Of a DNA stretch of 64,000 nt, positions 1 through 7,010 are shown one piece after another. The notes below the pieces were generated by a model, which saw only the letters and a list, made by a program, of their open reading frames with translations, was not told where the DNA came from and searched no databases. The first letter of the stretch is position 1; every line of letters begins with the position of its first letter. A program made the translations under genes and the position numbers. This stretch comes from Croceivirga radicis (GTDB lineage: Bacteria > Bacteroidota > Bacteroidia > Flavobacteriales > Flavobacteriaceae): positions 395,268 to 459,267 of the forward strand of contig NZ_MTBC01000002.1 in the NCBI RefSeq assembly GCF_002072105.2. The letters are read 5' to 3'.

Positions 1-370
1 CTTGATTACATGCTTTTTCCATGCTTACAAATTCTGAAAGGGAAATTTTGTGTCCGTCAAGCTTTAAGTTACTATAATACTCATAACAGCCTGTTGTGCC
101 CATTAATCGTTTAGTTTTAGTGTTTACCTCTAAAAAAGGCGCTTCTTTATTGGTGAAAACTTCATTTGCGGCAACATTGTCAATTCGTTCTAAAATCCAA
201 ATATCATGAATGTTAGCTGTGCCTACCTCAGTTTTAGTCGCTTTCTTTTTAGGGTCTATTTCTATCTTTTTAGCTTCTTGTTTAGCATTCTTGTCCGCCA
301 TTTTATCCTCTTTACAGGATACTACAATGCAAACACAGAGAACTATTAGCGTTTTTATGTAATTTTTCAT
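1..370 (-). CDS. META/HslJ-like lipoprotein (partial, 3' end beyond window edge)
   Basis: The gene starts at 370 on the minus strand and runs off the left edge, leaving 123 visible residues. The N-terminus is a lipoprotein signal with VVSC at residues 16-19, so Cys19 would be the lipidated residue. A lysine-rich linker (about 20-50) leads into a segment with DIWILERID and GTTGCYEYY (91-99), the pattern of META/HslJ domains, where a Gly-Cys turn follows a beta strand. It begins one base after the stop of the neighbouring META lipoprotein, so the two are almost certainly cotranscribed. The function of these envelope domains is poorly defined; a heat- or stress-related envelope role is only a family association. 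Confidence 0.7.
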   Translation of the reverse strand, partial: MKNYIKTLIVLCVCIVVSCKEDKMADKNAKQEAKKIEIDPKKKATKTEVGTANIHDIWILERIDNVAANEVFTNKEAPFLEVNTKTKRLMGTTGCYEYYSNLKLDGHKISLSEFVSMEKACNQ

Positions 371-371
371 T

Positions 372-803
372 TTAATCTGTTTTATGAAATTTCATGAGTA
401 TAACATCGTCTTTGTATAACTCAAGTATGTTGTTTTCCGTTATGCTATAAGCATTGACTTCTTTAATGGTTTTTAAAAATACCTGTTCGCCTTCTCCACA
501 GTAACGCATAGTAGTTGGGCCAGGTTGTCCAAAAGATATTTTTCCATTTAAAACGTTAATAGGAGCGTTGTAACCGTTACAACTATTGTTGCCTCTAACA
601 TGTTCTTTTTCCTTGTCAAAATAAATTAATGGCTTTTTATCTGGGTAAAGCGTATTAAAAGCAATTTTAGTACCTGTAATGGATTCCAATTCCCATTTGT
701 GATTATAGAGCATATCTTGGTTAATTGCTTTTGAGCTGGTACAGGACATACCAATGATTATTAAAATAAAAGATGCGAATTTTAAAATTTTGATTGTATC
801 CAT
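372..803 (-). CDS. META/HslJ-like lipoprotein
   Basis: This 143-residue protein has a signal peptide ending in GMSC, with Cys21 as the expected lipidation site. The mature part matches the META-domain pattern: HKWELESITG near the start, RGNNSCNGYN at 70-79, and TMRYC around 98-102, where these domains usually carry a T-x-x-x-C motif. It is the first gene of a pair, with a second META lipoprotein starting one base downstream (minus strand). The two are probably an old tandem duplication. It likely sits on the periplasmic face of a membrane; the exact role is unknown. Confidence 0.75.
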   Translation of the reverse strand: MDTIKILKFASFILIIIGMSCTSSKAINQDMLYNHKWELESITGTKIAFNTLYPDKKPLIYFDKEKEHVRGNNSCNGYNAPINVLNGKISFGQPGPTTMRYCGEGEQVFLKTIKEVNAYSITENNILELYKDDVILMKFHKTD

Positions 804-942
804 TATAACAAGTGGTTTATTCTAAAATAACCGAAAATGATTTTGCAATTGTAGTATTTAAGAAAACTATAGTAAAAAAGGAGGTCGATTTTTAAATTGG
901 AGTGGATGGTCTAAAACAGCTAATTTTACCACCAATAAATAG

Positions 943-969
943 AAAAAGCCCCTATTAAAGGGGCTTTTT
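943..969 (-). terminator. Rho-independent terminator of the NAD-salvage operon
   Basis: AAAAAGCCCC and GGGGCTTTTT form a perfect 10-bp stem around a 7-nt loop. On the minus strand it lies 19 bases beyond the nadV stop codon, and the T run follows the GC stem. Confidence 0.85.
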
Positions 970-987
970 AATTTAGTTTTTAGCGTG

Positions 988-2436
988 TTATTTTACACGG
1001 GCTCGTATAGCTTTTAAATTATCGTCTATTAATAGTTCTCCGTCTTTAAAAACTAATTGTAATTCGCCAGTAGCTTCTTCTTCCCAGGATACTTGGTCTT
1101 TTAGGGAATAGGTGTTATCTACTTTTTCGATTTTTATAAGTCCTTTAGCTGATTTTTTAGTACCGTCATCCGTAATAGGGTCTTTGTAGATTTCCCGGCC
1201 TTCGCCATTTACTTCACCATAGGTGGCTTTCATGGCAAAGCCGAAGGTGTCTCTAGTATTATATTGGTAGGTAAAAGAACCTATCCCGAGCACAACGTTG
1301 GTAGAAGCAAAACCATTTTCTTCTAATCGTTTACAAATGTTTTCTGCGCGTTCCAAGGTAATGCTATCCCCATAAATGGCTCCAATATGTGGGTCTAATT
1401 CTTTGAAGCCTTTCTCATTAATGCTTCCTCCAAAAGTATCCCACAGTAATTGTACAACACCTTTTTGGGCTACACTGCTATTGGCCTTTGGATCACCACA
1501 GATTATGGCTACTGGATCACCACTATCTGGGCGTATTACTACTTTGCCATCCCTTGCTAAAACTTCGTCTTTTAGATTAGGAAGGTATTGGGTCAATACT
1601 TTCCATAAATCCCAAGTGTCTGATACTATGGAAACAATACCGTTAGGATAAATTTCGGTAATTAAACGCTTAAAGGTTTCTTGCTCACCAGAATTGGTGC
1701 CCATACACATTACGGAATGCTCCGTAGCGGCTACGGAGCCACCTATAAGTTCTTCATCGCTATTGGCATTGTAATACGTTTCCAAAAAATCTACCGCAGG
1801 TATGGTATCTGTACCGCTAAAACTAAGTAAATGCCCAGCCGCACTCAATAAAGCGGCCTCTAAACCAGCCATACCACGCATGGAAAAGTCGTGGCCTTGC
1901 CAATCTACAAATTCGGGTATACTTGAGGTTTTCGCCGCATAATCATCTAACAAGCTTCTGTATTGCTTGGCTATGGTGGCAGAATTACAGGGTAACCAAA
2001 TGGTAGTAGACAATAAGGTTTCAAAATAATTAGTTAGCCAAAAGAAATTGGGTAGGGTGTTGTACATGGTAAACATGGGTACTCTTATAGGTACGGAAAC
2101 CCCTTCTGGAAGCGCCTTTATGGCCATGGGTATATAACCCAAATCATGCAAGGCCTCAATATGTTTAATACCTACGGAATTTGGCCCTAAATAATTATTT
2201 ATTCTTCTAGAATACTGGGCGCATACCTCTTCTTTTGGCAGGTTAAAAAAGTTGTTTTGAAAATCCTCTAAAATGTACTTTTTAATAAAATACTGTAGCC
2301 CAAAGAAAACTACTTTATCCACATTGGGAATTCTACTTTTTCTAGGGGTCCAATTACTATAGACCAAGGTGGTGTTTTCTGGATATTGCCTTCTGTGGTC
2401 TACTTTGTAGCCATCTGTATATAAAAGTGGGTTCAT
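988..2436 (-). CDS. nadV: Nicotinamide phosphoribosyltransferase
   Basis: At 482 residues this is the usual length for NAMPT/NadV, which joins nicotinamide to PRPP to give NMN, the first step of the short nicotinamide salvage route to NAD. The N-terminus has the DGYKVDHRRQYP signature (8-19). HDFSMRGMAG (182-191), an invariant-type His in ATEHSV (His240), VSDTWD (271-276) and RPDSGDP (302-308) form the nicotinamide, PRPP and phosphate-binding site. It lies 11 bases downstream of a PRPP synthetase homologue that can make its cosubstrate, and both follow a Nudix/NrtR-type regulator gene. Acts in the cytoplasm. Identification is firm from the motifs. Confidence 0.95.
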   Translation of the reverse strand: MNPLLYTDGYKVDHRRQYPENTTLVYSNWTPRKSRIPNVDKVVFFGLQYFIKKYILEDFQNNFFNLPKEEVCAQYSRRINNYLGPNSVGIKHIEALHDLGYIPMAIKALPEGVSVPIRVPMFTMYNTLPNFFWLTNYFETLLSTTIWLPCNSATIAKQYRSLLDDYAAKTSSIPEFVDWQGHDFSMRGMAGLEAALLSAAGHLLSFSGTDTIPAVDFLETYYNANSDEELIGGSVAATEHSVMCMGTNSGEQETFKRLITEIYPNGIVSIVSDTWDLWKVLTQYLPNLKDEVLARDGKVVIRPDSGDPVAIICGDPKANSSVAQKGVVQLLWDTFGGSINEKGFKELDPHIGAIYGDSITLERAENICKRLEENGFASTNVVLGIGSFTYQYNTRDTFGFAMKATYGEVNGEGREIYKDPITDDGTKKSAKGLIKIEKVDNTYSLKDQVSWEEEATGELQLVFKDGELLIDDNLKAIRARVK

Positions 2437-2447
2437 ACTGTTAGGTT

Positions 2448-3278
2448 TTAATTTAAATCTAGTAGGTTAATTTGTATTACTTTGGGGTGTTGTACATCTC
2501 TGACTGCATTGGTAACGAATATTTTATCATAGTGTTTTAATAGTGTATCAAAACCTTTACTAAAAATACCGTGACTAACGGCCAAGTATAATTTACCCGC
2601 CTGTTTTTCTTTTAATTTTTCGGCTAGGCCAATAAAGGTGCCGCCACCATCACAAATATCATCTACCACAAGGCAAGATTTGTTTTCCAAAGTGTCTGCA
2701 TATACTTTAAAGCCGGTAAGTTGCCCGGTTTTTACATCTCTAGATTTAGAGCACTCTACCACATGGTAATCTTGTAGATAGGCTGCCAATTTATATATCT
2801 TTTTTAGCGCACCACCGTCTGGAGAAATCAAAAAAGCATCTTTTTCTATTTGCTCACAAACCCTTTGGATAAATGCATGGTTGTTAATTGCTACACAATT
2901 GTCTAATAAAGCGGGCCCTACCTCAGAATGGGGGTCAAAAAGGGTTACGCTACTGTAATGTTGTGCATTAATTAGTTGGGTGTACACCTTTACGGTCAAT
3001 GGTTCTCCGGCAATCATTAAACGGTCTTGTCTAGCACCGGGTAAATAAGGTAAAAACAATGCGATGTCTTTAACTCCCATATGCCTTAGGGCATCTGTGG
3101 CTACCAATAGCAACCCTAAATCATTGAACGAATTGATCCTATGGTAAATAACTACCTCTTGGTTCTTAGGAATATCACTTTTAATTTTTATATGGGGCTC
3201 GCCACCATTAAAAGTAAACGCCTCAAATGCAATTTGGTTCGCATTAGGGCCAAAAGTTGGGTCGAGATTTAAATTCAT
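2448..3278 (-). CDS. prs: Ribose-phosphate pyrophosphokinase (PRPP synthetase) homologue, NAD-salvage type
   Basis: This 276-residue protein is shorter than housekeeping PRPP synthetases (about 310-320). It keeps the PYLPGARQDR loop (77-86), FDPHS (114-118), SPDGGALKK (152-160) and the PRPP/ribose-phosphate loop VVDDICDGGGTF (204-215). It would convert ribose 5-phosphate and ATP to PRPP. Its position directly before nadV suggests it is dedicated to nicotinamide salvage, an arrangement also known from phages and other bacteria. The ATG lies one base from an operator-like palindrome at 3280-3298, so expression is probably controlled by the upstream regulator. Confidence 0.9.
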   Translation of the reverse strand: MNLNLDPTFGPNANQIAFEAFTFNGGEPHIKIKSDIPKNQEVVIYHRINSFNDLGLLLVATDALRHMGVKDIALFLPYLPGARQDRLMIAGEPLTVKVYTQLINAQHYSSVTLFDPHSEVGPALLDNCVAINNHAFIQRVCEQIEKDAFLISPDGGALKKIYKLAAYLQDYHVVECSKSRDVKTGQLTGFKVYADTLENKSCLVVDDICDGGGTFIGLAEKLKEKQAGKLYLAVSHGIFSKGFDTLLKHYDKIFVTNAVRDVQHPKVIQINLLDLN

Positions 3279-3279
3279 A

Positions 3280-3298
3280 TTGCGTTATTTTTACGCAA
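3280..3298. promoter_or_regulatory. Operator-like palindrome upstream of prs (candidate NrtR site)
   Basis: TTGCGT, a 7-nt spacer and ACGCAA form a perfect 6-bp inverted repeat that ends next to the prs start codon. The same half-sites with the same spacing recur at 3332-3350 and 4033-4051, both beside the Nudix-type regulator gene. Confidence 0.6.
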
Positions 3299-3331
3299 AG
3301 TATAATATTGAAATCAGACAACAAAATTATT

Positions 3332-3350
3332 TTGTGTTTATTTTACGCAA
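3332..3350. promoter_or_regulatory. Operator-like palindrome at the regulator's stop codon (candidate NrtR site)
   Basis: TTGTGT-N7-ACGCAA is a 19-bp near-palindrome with one mismatch. It overlaps the stop codon of the Nudix/NrtR-type gene and lies about 55 bases upstream of the prs start. Together with 3280-3298 it gives a pair of sites in front of prs-nadV. Confidence 0.5.
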
Positions 3351-4029
3351 ATTTTATTTCAAAATGAAAACCCTTTTGTTCCAAGGCCTTGTATTTTTTA
3401 GTGTTAAAGCGAAATAACTTAGCCGGTCTGCCACTTTCTGGTTTACTAATCTTATCGGTTTCTTCTAGTATTCCAAAACTCATAAGCTTTTTTCTAAAGT
3501 TTCTACGGTCTATGGGTTTGTTTAGAATGGTCTGGTATAAGTTTTCTATATTAGAAAAGGGGAATTCCGTATTCAACAATTCAAACCCTATGGGTTTGTA
3601 GCTTATTTTGTTTTGTAGGCGTTCTAGACCTTTGGCTACTATTTCTTGATGGTCAAACGCTAATGGGGGTAGGGCGTCTATGGCAAACCACCCTACTTCT
3701 AGCGCATCCGTACTGGCGGTGAGTTTAAATTTTTTAGGATTTATTAATCCCAAATAGGCAATACTTACTACACGCTGCCTGTTGTCTCTTTTTACGGCAC
3801 CAAAAGTGTATAATTGTTCAAGGTAGGCCAACGTTATACCGGTTTCTTCTTTTAGTTCCCTTGTTACTGCGGTATCTAAATCTTCATGGTCTAGGACAAA
3901 ACCACCTGGCAAGGCCCATTTATTTTTCTCGCTTCCGTATTTCTGTTTTATGAGCAGTAATTGCAATTGCCTCTCTACGTACCCAAATACCACAGCGTCT
4001 ACGGCTACTTTTATGTTTTGCGAAATCAT
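3343..4029 (-). CDS. Nudix-domain transcriptional regulator, NrtR type (possible regulator of NAD salvage)
   Basis: The 228-residue protein has an N-terminal Nudix domain (about 1-140) and a C-terminal winged-helix-like region (about 150-228), the architecture of NrtR-family regulators of NAD metabolism. The Nudix box is complete: G43, E49, R57, E58, E61, E62 and G64 fit GX5EX7REUXEEXGU, so hydrolase activity may survive, whereas many NrtR repressors have lost it. It is the first gene before prs and nadV, and three copies of one 19-bp palindrome flank it. The simplest reading is autoregulation plus control of the operon by an NAD-related ligand such as ADP-ribose. The ligand is inferred from the family. 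Confidence 0.8.
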   Translation of the reverse strand: MISQNIKVAVDAVVFGYVERQLQLLLIKQKYGSEKNKWALPGGFVLDHEDLDTAVTRELKEETGITLAYLEQLYTFGAVKRDNRQRVVSIAYLGLINPKKFKLTASTDALEVGWFAIDALPPLAFDHQEIVAKGLERLQNKISYKPIGFELLNTEFPFSNIENLYQTILNKPIDRRNFRKKLMSFGILEETDKISKPESGRPAKLFRFNTKKYKALEQKGFHFEIKFA

Positions 4030-4032
4030 ATT

Positions 4033-4051
4033 TTGCGTTTAAACAACACAA
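4033..4051. promoter_or_regulatory. Operator-like palindrome upstream of the Nudix regulator (candidate NrtR site)
   Basis: TTGCGT-N7-ACACAA, extended to TTTTGCGT...ACACAAAA, has one mismatch in eight base pairs. It begins 4 bases from the regulator's start codon, a position suited to autoregulation. Confidence 0.55.
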
Positions 4052-4080
4052 AATTACACTTTCTGTTTAGAATCCTAGGG

Positions 4081-4557
4081 TTACAACTTGGCCGTTAAAA
4101 TCTCTGGTTGGTGTAGTACCGGAAAATTACAGCTATTGGCTATAAAGCACATCTTTTGCGCTTCTGCGTGTAGGCTTTTGGCCAGCTGCTTGTTGGCTTT
4201 ATGTTTTATAATAACCGTAGGTTTTAAAATTACCTCGGTAAAATGGCCGCTACCATCTTTCTCTTCTACCATTTTTCCCAGTGGTTCGTCTGTGTATTCT
4301 AGTACCACAATGTTGTTGCTGGCACATAAATGCAGGTACCATAGCATATGGCAAGAGGCCAATGAGGCCACGAACAATTCTTCTGGGTTGTATTTGGTTT
4401 TGTCTCCTAAAAAAGCCGGATCAGAGCTGCCTTCTATTACTTGGTTGGTCACGGCGGTGCTTATACGGTGGCTGCGTTCATAGCTGCGGTAATTTTTGGT
4501 GCCCTTACCTCTGTTACCGGTCCATTCTAGAAAAAGGGTGTAGTTGTGCATTTTCAT
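4081..4557 (-). CDS. OsmC family peroxiredoxin-like protein
   Basis: The 158-residue protein has the OsmC/Ohr fold signature: a PEELFVASLASCH helix (58-70) with Cys69, then CFIANSCNFPV (137-147) with Cys137 as the likely second redox cysteine. OsmC proteins reduce organic hydroperoxides using thiols in the cytoplasm. Two extra cysteines (78 and 143) are present. Length and motifs fit the YhfA-like branch better than the longer Ohr proteins; that assignment is a judgement from the sequence. It is transcribed away from the cassette-like island that begins about 100 bases upstream of its start. Confidence 0.85.
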   Translation of the reverse strand: MKMHNYTLFLEWTGNRGKGTKNYRSYERSHRISTAVTNQVIEGSSDPAFLGDKTKYNPEELFVASLASCHMLWYLHLCASNNIVVLEYTDEPLGKMVEEKDGSGHFTEVILKPTVIIKHKANKQLAKSLHAEAQKMCFIANSCNFPVLHQPEILTAKL

Positions 4558-4659
4558 ACGCTAAAGCTACTATAAGTATGCGTATTAAAAGCGCTTAACT
4601 TAAACAAAGTTTTAGTAGTTTTATGCCAAACAGATATGCGTTAGATGACGGATATTGAA

Positions 4660-4673
4660 TTGTTACCAAACAG
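4660..4673 (+). repeat. Cassette 1 left-end box (R'-like)
   Basis: TTGTTACCAAACAG here is complementary at 13 of 14 positions to CCGTTTGGTAACAA at 5277-5290, just after the stop codon of the same gene. The GTT at 4662-4664 corresponds to the GTT that starts each later cassette. Unlike the later junctions, no CATAGC arm precedes it, so this may be the fixed left border of the island. Confidence 0.6.
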
Positions 4674-4687
4674 TTGAAAACCGAATA

Positions 4688-5272
4688 ATGAAACAATTTT
4701 TGATTTTAATATTAATACTTTCAATTCTATCAAGTTGCGACCGAAGAAAGTCAGACAAAATCCAACCGAAACTTGAACAAAAAACTGAATTAGAAACGGT
4801 AAAATCAAAAAAAGAAATCAATACAATTAATAATTATTGGGCTTTAATTCTCGACACTATTTCAAGTAAAAAAGAATTTAAAATTTTGGACATAAAACAT
4901 ACCCTTGAAATAAAAACTTATAGTTTAAACGATAGTTCAATTGTTAGGAATTTATCTCAAAACGGAGAACAAGTCTATATAGACCATTCTCACAAAATGG
5001 TAACCGATTTTAAACTTTTGACAGACTCAATTGTTGACAAAAAACAAATCGACAGAACTGACTTTGAAAAAAAATTGATTCCTGAATTTTACGCCGAATG
5101 CAATCTTTTCTCAACTGAAATTGACAGTATTGTTGGAAACAACATTTATCTGAGTTCCGACTTAGCTGTTCCTGATACGGATAATCAATGGAGAGTTTGG
5201 TATTCGATTAAAATAAATAATAACCAACTTGGCAAATTGGAAATAAAAGAAACTGATTATGTCGGATTATAA
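4688..5272 (+). CDS. Predicted lipoprotein of unknown function (cassette 1)
   Basis: The gene codes for 194 residues from the ATG at 4688. A TTG 33 bases upstream is in frame, but it lies inside the left-end inverted repeat and would put a polar stretch before the signal peptide. The N-terminus MKQFLILILILSILSSC is a lipoprotein signal with Cys17 as the lipidated residue. The mature part is rich in Lys, Asn, Ser and Asp and is hydrophilic; I recognise no domain. Base composition is clearly more AT-rich than the flanking metabolic genes. It is the first of four genes in an integron-cassette-like array, bounded by its own complementary end boxes. Confidence 0.65.
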   Translation: MKQFLILILILSILSSCDRRKSDKIQPKLEQKTELETVKSKKEINTINNYWALILDTISSKKEFKILDIKHTLEIKTYSLNDSSIVRNLSQNGEQVYIDHSHKMVTDFKLLTDSIVDKKQIDRTDFEKKLIPEFYAECNLFSTEIDSIVGNNIYLSSDLAVPDTDNQWRVWYSIKINNNQLGKLEIKETDYVGL

Positions 5273-5276
5273 AAAA

Positions 5277-5476
5277 CCGTTTGGTAACAACGCCTATAAG
5301 TAATGCGGGCTCATGTTTTAGACGAAAGGGATTTTCTTACAGCATCGCTCTCAATTTTGTAAATTGGTAACAAACAAAAAACAAATTTAAAAATGGTTCG
5401 CTTGGGTTCGTGTTAGACTGAAAACTAGAGCTTTTCTTTCCCGCACTACTCATAGCCTAACCGTTAGGTGTAATTT
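5277..5476. repeat. attC-like palindromic junction 1 (between cassettes 1 and 2)
   Basis: The left arm is GTTTGGTAAC (5279-5288), spacer AACGCC, then TATAAGTAATGCGGGC (5295-5310). The right arm is CCCGCACTACTCATAGC (5440-5456), spacer CTAACC, then GTT (5463-5465) running into AGGTGTAATTT. TATAAGTAATGCGGG pairs with CCCGCACTACTCATA at 13 of 15 positions. The 6-nt spacers flanking the stem do not pair, as in the unpaired central spacers of attC. About 130 bases of variable, itself partly palindromic, sequence lie between the arms. The outer box on the left matches the start of cassette 1, not cassette 2. Confidence 0.6.
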
Positions 5477-5489
5477 GAAAAAAAAATTA

Positions 5490-6203
5490 ATGGAAAAAGA
5501 AAAAACCACAAACTGGCTTCCTACAGATAAAAGATTTGTGGCTTTCATCGATATATTGGGATTTAAAGATTTAGTCATGAGAAGTAGCCACTCCCATATT
5601 TATGACCTTCTTTCTGAGATATCAAAATTAAGAAGTCTGATAGATAATTGGAAAGACAAAAATGATGGAAGATATTCTAATGCTGAAATGTATACAGTTA
5701 GTTTTTCAGATTCAATAGTTGTTTTTTCAAAAAGTGATACCGTTGAAGATTTTGACCTTTTTGCTTTTGGAATAAAATGGTTATTTTCAGGGGCTATAGA
5801 TAAGTCTATTCCCCTAAAAGGAGCACTAGCCTATGGAGAAATCAGTCTGAATAAGTCAAGCCAAATATACTTCGGGCAACCAATTATTGATGCTTATTTA
5901 CTAGAGGAAGAGGTAAATTATTTCGGAATAGTTGCTCACAATTCCATAGAGAAATTTTTTAAAGATAATGAAGAAAAAAGTGTGAGTAAACAGATTTTGT
6001 CTGAGTTTAAAACACCACTTAAATGCGGTACAATTTCACACTTAAACCTAATATGGTTTAAAGAGATTGATAATCCGCCTACTGATTTCAACACTTTGAG
6101 AAATAAAATAAAAAATTTTCAATATAATATTTCTGGTAGTCCGAGAAGGTATATTGATAATACTATTAATGTAATTGACCAAGTTGAGAATGAACTGAAA
6201 TAA
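5490..6203 (+). CDS. Class III nucleotide-cyclase-like protein (cassette 2)
   Basis: The gene codes for 237 residues from the ATG at 5490. The sequence resembles the core of class III nucleotidyl cyclases: FIDILGF near residue 20 with the first candidate metal Asp, SFSDSIVVFS near 70-80 with the second, IPLKGALAYGEI where cyclases have the dimer-arm Gly-rich strand, and FGQPIIDAYLLEE where cyclases have the G-x-x-V-N-x-A-x-x-L-E helix. No regulatory or membrane domain is attached. Such stand-alone cyclase-like proteins include uridylate and cytidylate cyclases of antiphage Pycsar systems, but no effector gene is recognisable beside it, so function stays open. It is flanked by GTTAGGTGTAATTT (5463-5476) and its complement AAACTACACCCAAC (6203-6216). 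Confidence 0.55.
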   Translation: MEKEKTTNWLPTDKRFVAFIDILGFKDLVMRSSHSHIYDLLSEISKLRSLIDNWKDKNDGRYSNAEMYTVSFSDSIVVFSKSDTVEDFDLFAFGIKWLFSGAIDKSIPLKGALAYGEISLNKSSQIYFGQPIIDAYLLEEEVNYFGIVAHNSIEKFFKDNEEKSVSKQILSEFKTPLKCGTISHLNLIWFKEIDNPPTDFNTLRNKIKNFQYNISGSPRRYIDNTINVIDQVENELK

Positions 6204-6413
6204 AACTACACCCAACACAACCTATACGTAATGCGGCCTTTAGGGTTAAATGGAAAGGTCTATGTATATTTATGAGGTCGCTAAATCTTATGGATTTAGC
6301 TTTGGACAAGAAAAAATAAAACTAAACAATAAGCTTTAGCTTCGTGTGCAGACGGAAACAAAAAGTTTCCTTGCCAGCCCTACTTGCCATAGCTTAGACG
6401 TTGTGTGTAATTT
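6203..6413. repeat. attC-like palindromic junction 2 (between cassettes 2 and 3)
   Basis: The left arm is AAACTACACCCAAC (6203-6216), spacer ACAACC, then TATACGTAATGCGGCC (6223-6238). The right arm is CTACTTGCCATAGC (6380-6393), spacer TTAGAC, then GTTGTGTGTAATTT (6400-6413). CATAGC-N6-GTT and AAC-N6-TATA have the same spacing as at junction 1. ACCCAAC fits the integron R'' consensus RYYYAAC. The stem is less perfect than at junction 1. The variable middle contains a perfect 8-bp hairpin at 6280-6300. Confidence 0.55.
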
Positions 6414-6424
6414 GAAAAAAACCA

Positions 6425-6967
6425 ATGCAGAGAACAGAAACCATAGATAAAAATCAACTTTTTGAACTGATTGAATACATTCTTTCGGACTCAAAAACTG
6501 AATTCTATGAATCATACTCTGAAATGGAAAAAGAAATAATTCTGATAAACAATCTGTCTGATTTCCGAGATTATTTTGATCTCGGAATCGCTAACGGTAA
6601 AGTTCATTTCGGATTTGGAATCTATAATCCTGAATCAAAAGGCAAGATTTTTACTTCGAAGATAAAGCTCAACCCAAAATATTGTAATGGAAAAACCTTC
6701 CGCTATCGAATCGATGGTTGGGCAATAATTTTTGTTCAGCTTAACTTGAAAAACGGAGAAAACCAAATTGAATGTAATGTATCTGTAAACTCAAAAAAAC
6801 GAGCTGAAAATTGGAAAAGTACAAATCCCGAATTCGGAAATCCAGAATTATGGGAATGGAAATGTGTAGAAAGAAGAGCCAGAAAAATAATTAATCGATT
6901 AAAAAAACTACAGACAACAAAACCTCAAAGCAATAGCGTCCTGCGGGACGCTACTGCTCATAGCTAA
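6425..6967 (+). CDS. Hypothetical protein (cassette 3), reading into the attC-like junction
   Basis: The gene codes for 180 residues with no signal peptide or membrane segment. It is rich in Asn, Lys, Glu and aromatic residues and contains FGFGIYNPESKGKIF and GWAIIFVQLNLKNG stretches suggestive of beta strands; I recognise no family. It starts 12 bases after GTTGTGTGTAATTT, whose complement AAACTACAGACAAC lies at 6905-6918 inside the 3' end of the reading frame. The last roughly 20 residues are therefore encoded by the palindromic junction itself, which suggests a gene that lost its own stop or evolved to end in the hairpin. AT-rich like the rest of the island. Confidence 0.55.
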   Translation: MQRTETIDKNQLFELIEYILSDSKTEFYESYSEMEKEIILINNLSDFRDYFDLGIANGKVHFGFGIYNPESKGKIFTSKIKLNPKYCNGKTFRYRIDGWAIIFVQLNLKNGENQIECNVSVNSKKRAENWKSTNPEFGNPELWEWKCVERRARKIINRLKKLQTTKPQSNSVLRDATAHS

Positions 6968-6980
6968 ACAGTTGCCACTC
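6905..6980. repeat. attC-like palindromic junction 3 (between cassettes 3 and 4), compact form
   Basis: The left arm is AAACTACAGACAAC (6905-6918), spacer AAAACC, then TCAAAGCAATAGCGTCC. A TGCG loop follows, then GGACGCTACTGCTCATAGC (ending 6964), spacer TAAACA and GTTGCCACTC (6971-6980). TAGCGTCC/GGACGCTA is a perfect 8-bp terminal stem. From AAC to GTT the element is 58 bases, the size of a short integron attC site. CATAGC-N6-GTT is kept exactly. Confidence 0.65.
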
Positions 6981-7010
6981 ATTGGACTCACGCTACCCTT
7001 AAAAAGTAAA

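Noticed and set aside
4641..4647. TTAGATG near 4641 (GTTAGAT at 4640-4646) as an integron attI/attC core
   Set aside because: GTTRRRY matches by chance in AT-rich DNA, and no paired arm was found; the complementary box of cassette 1 starts at 4660.
4655..4687. Upstream TTG start for cassette 1 gene
   Set aside because: It would place a polar 11-residue leader, encoded by the end repeat, before a clear lipoprotein signal that begins at 4688.
5277..6413. Junction palindromes as plain transcription terminators
   Set aside because: Arms are 130-140 bases apart at junctions 1 and 2, lack U-tracts and share sequence-specific spacers and boxes, which terminators do not.
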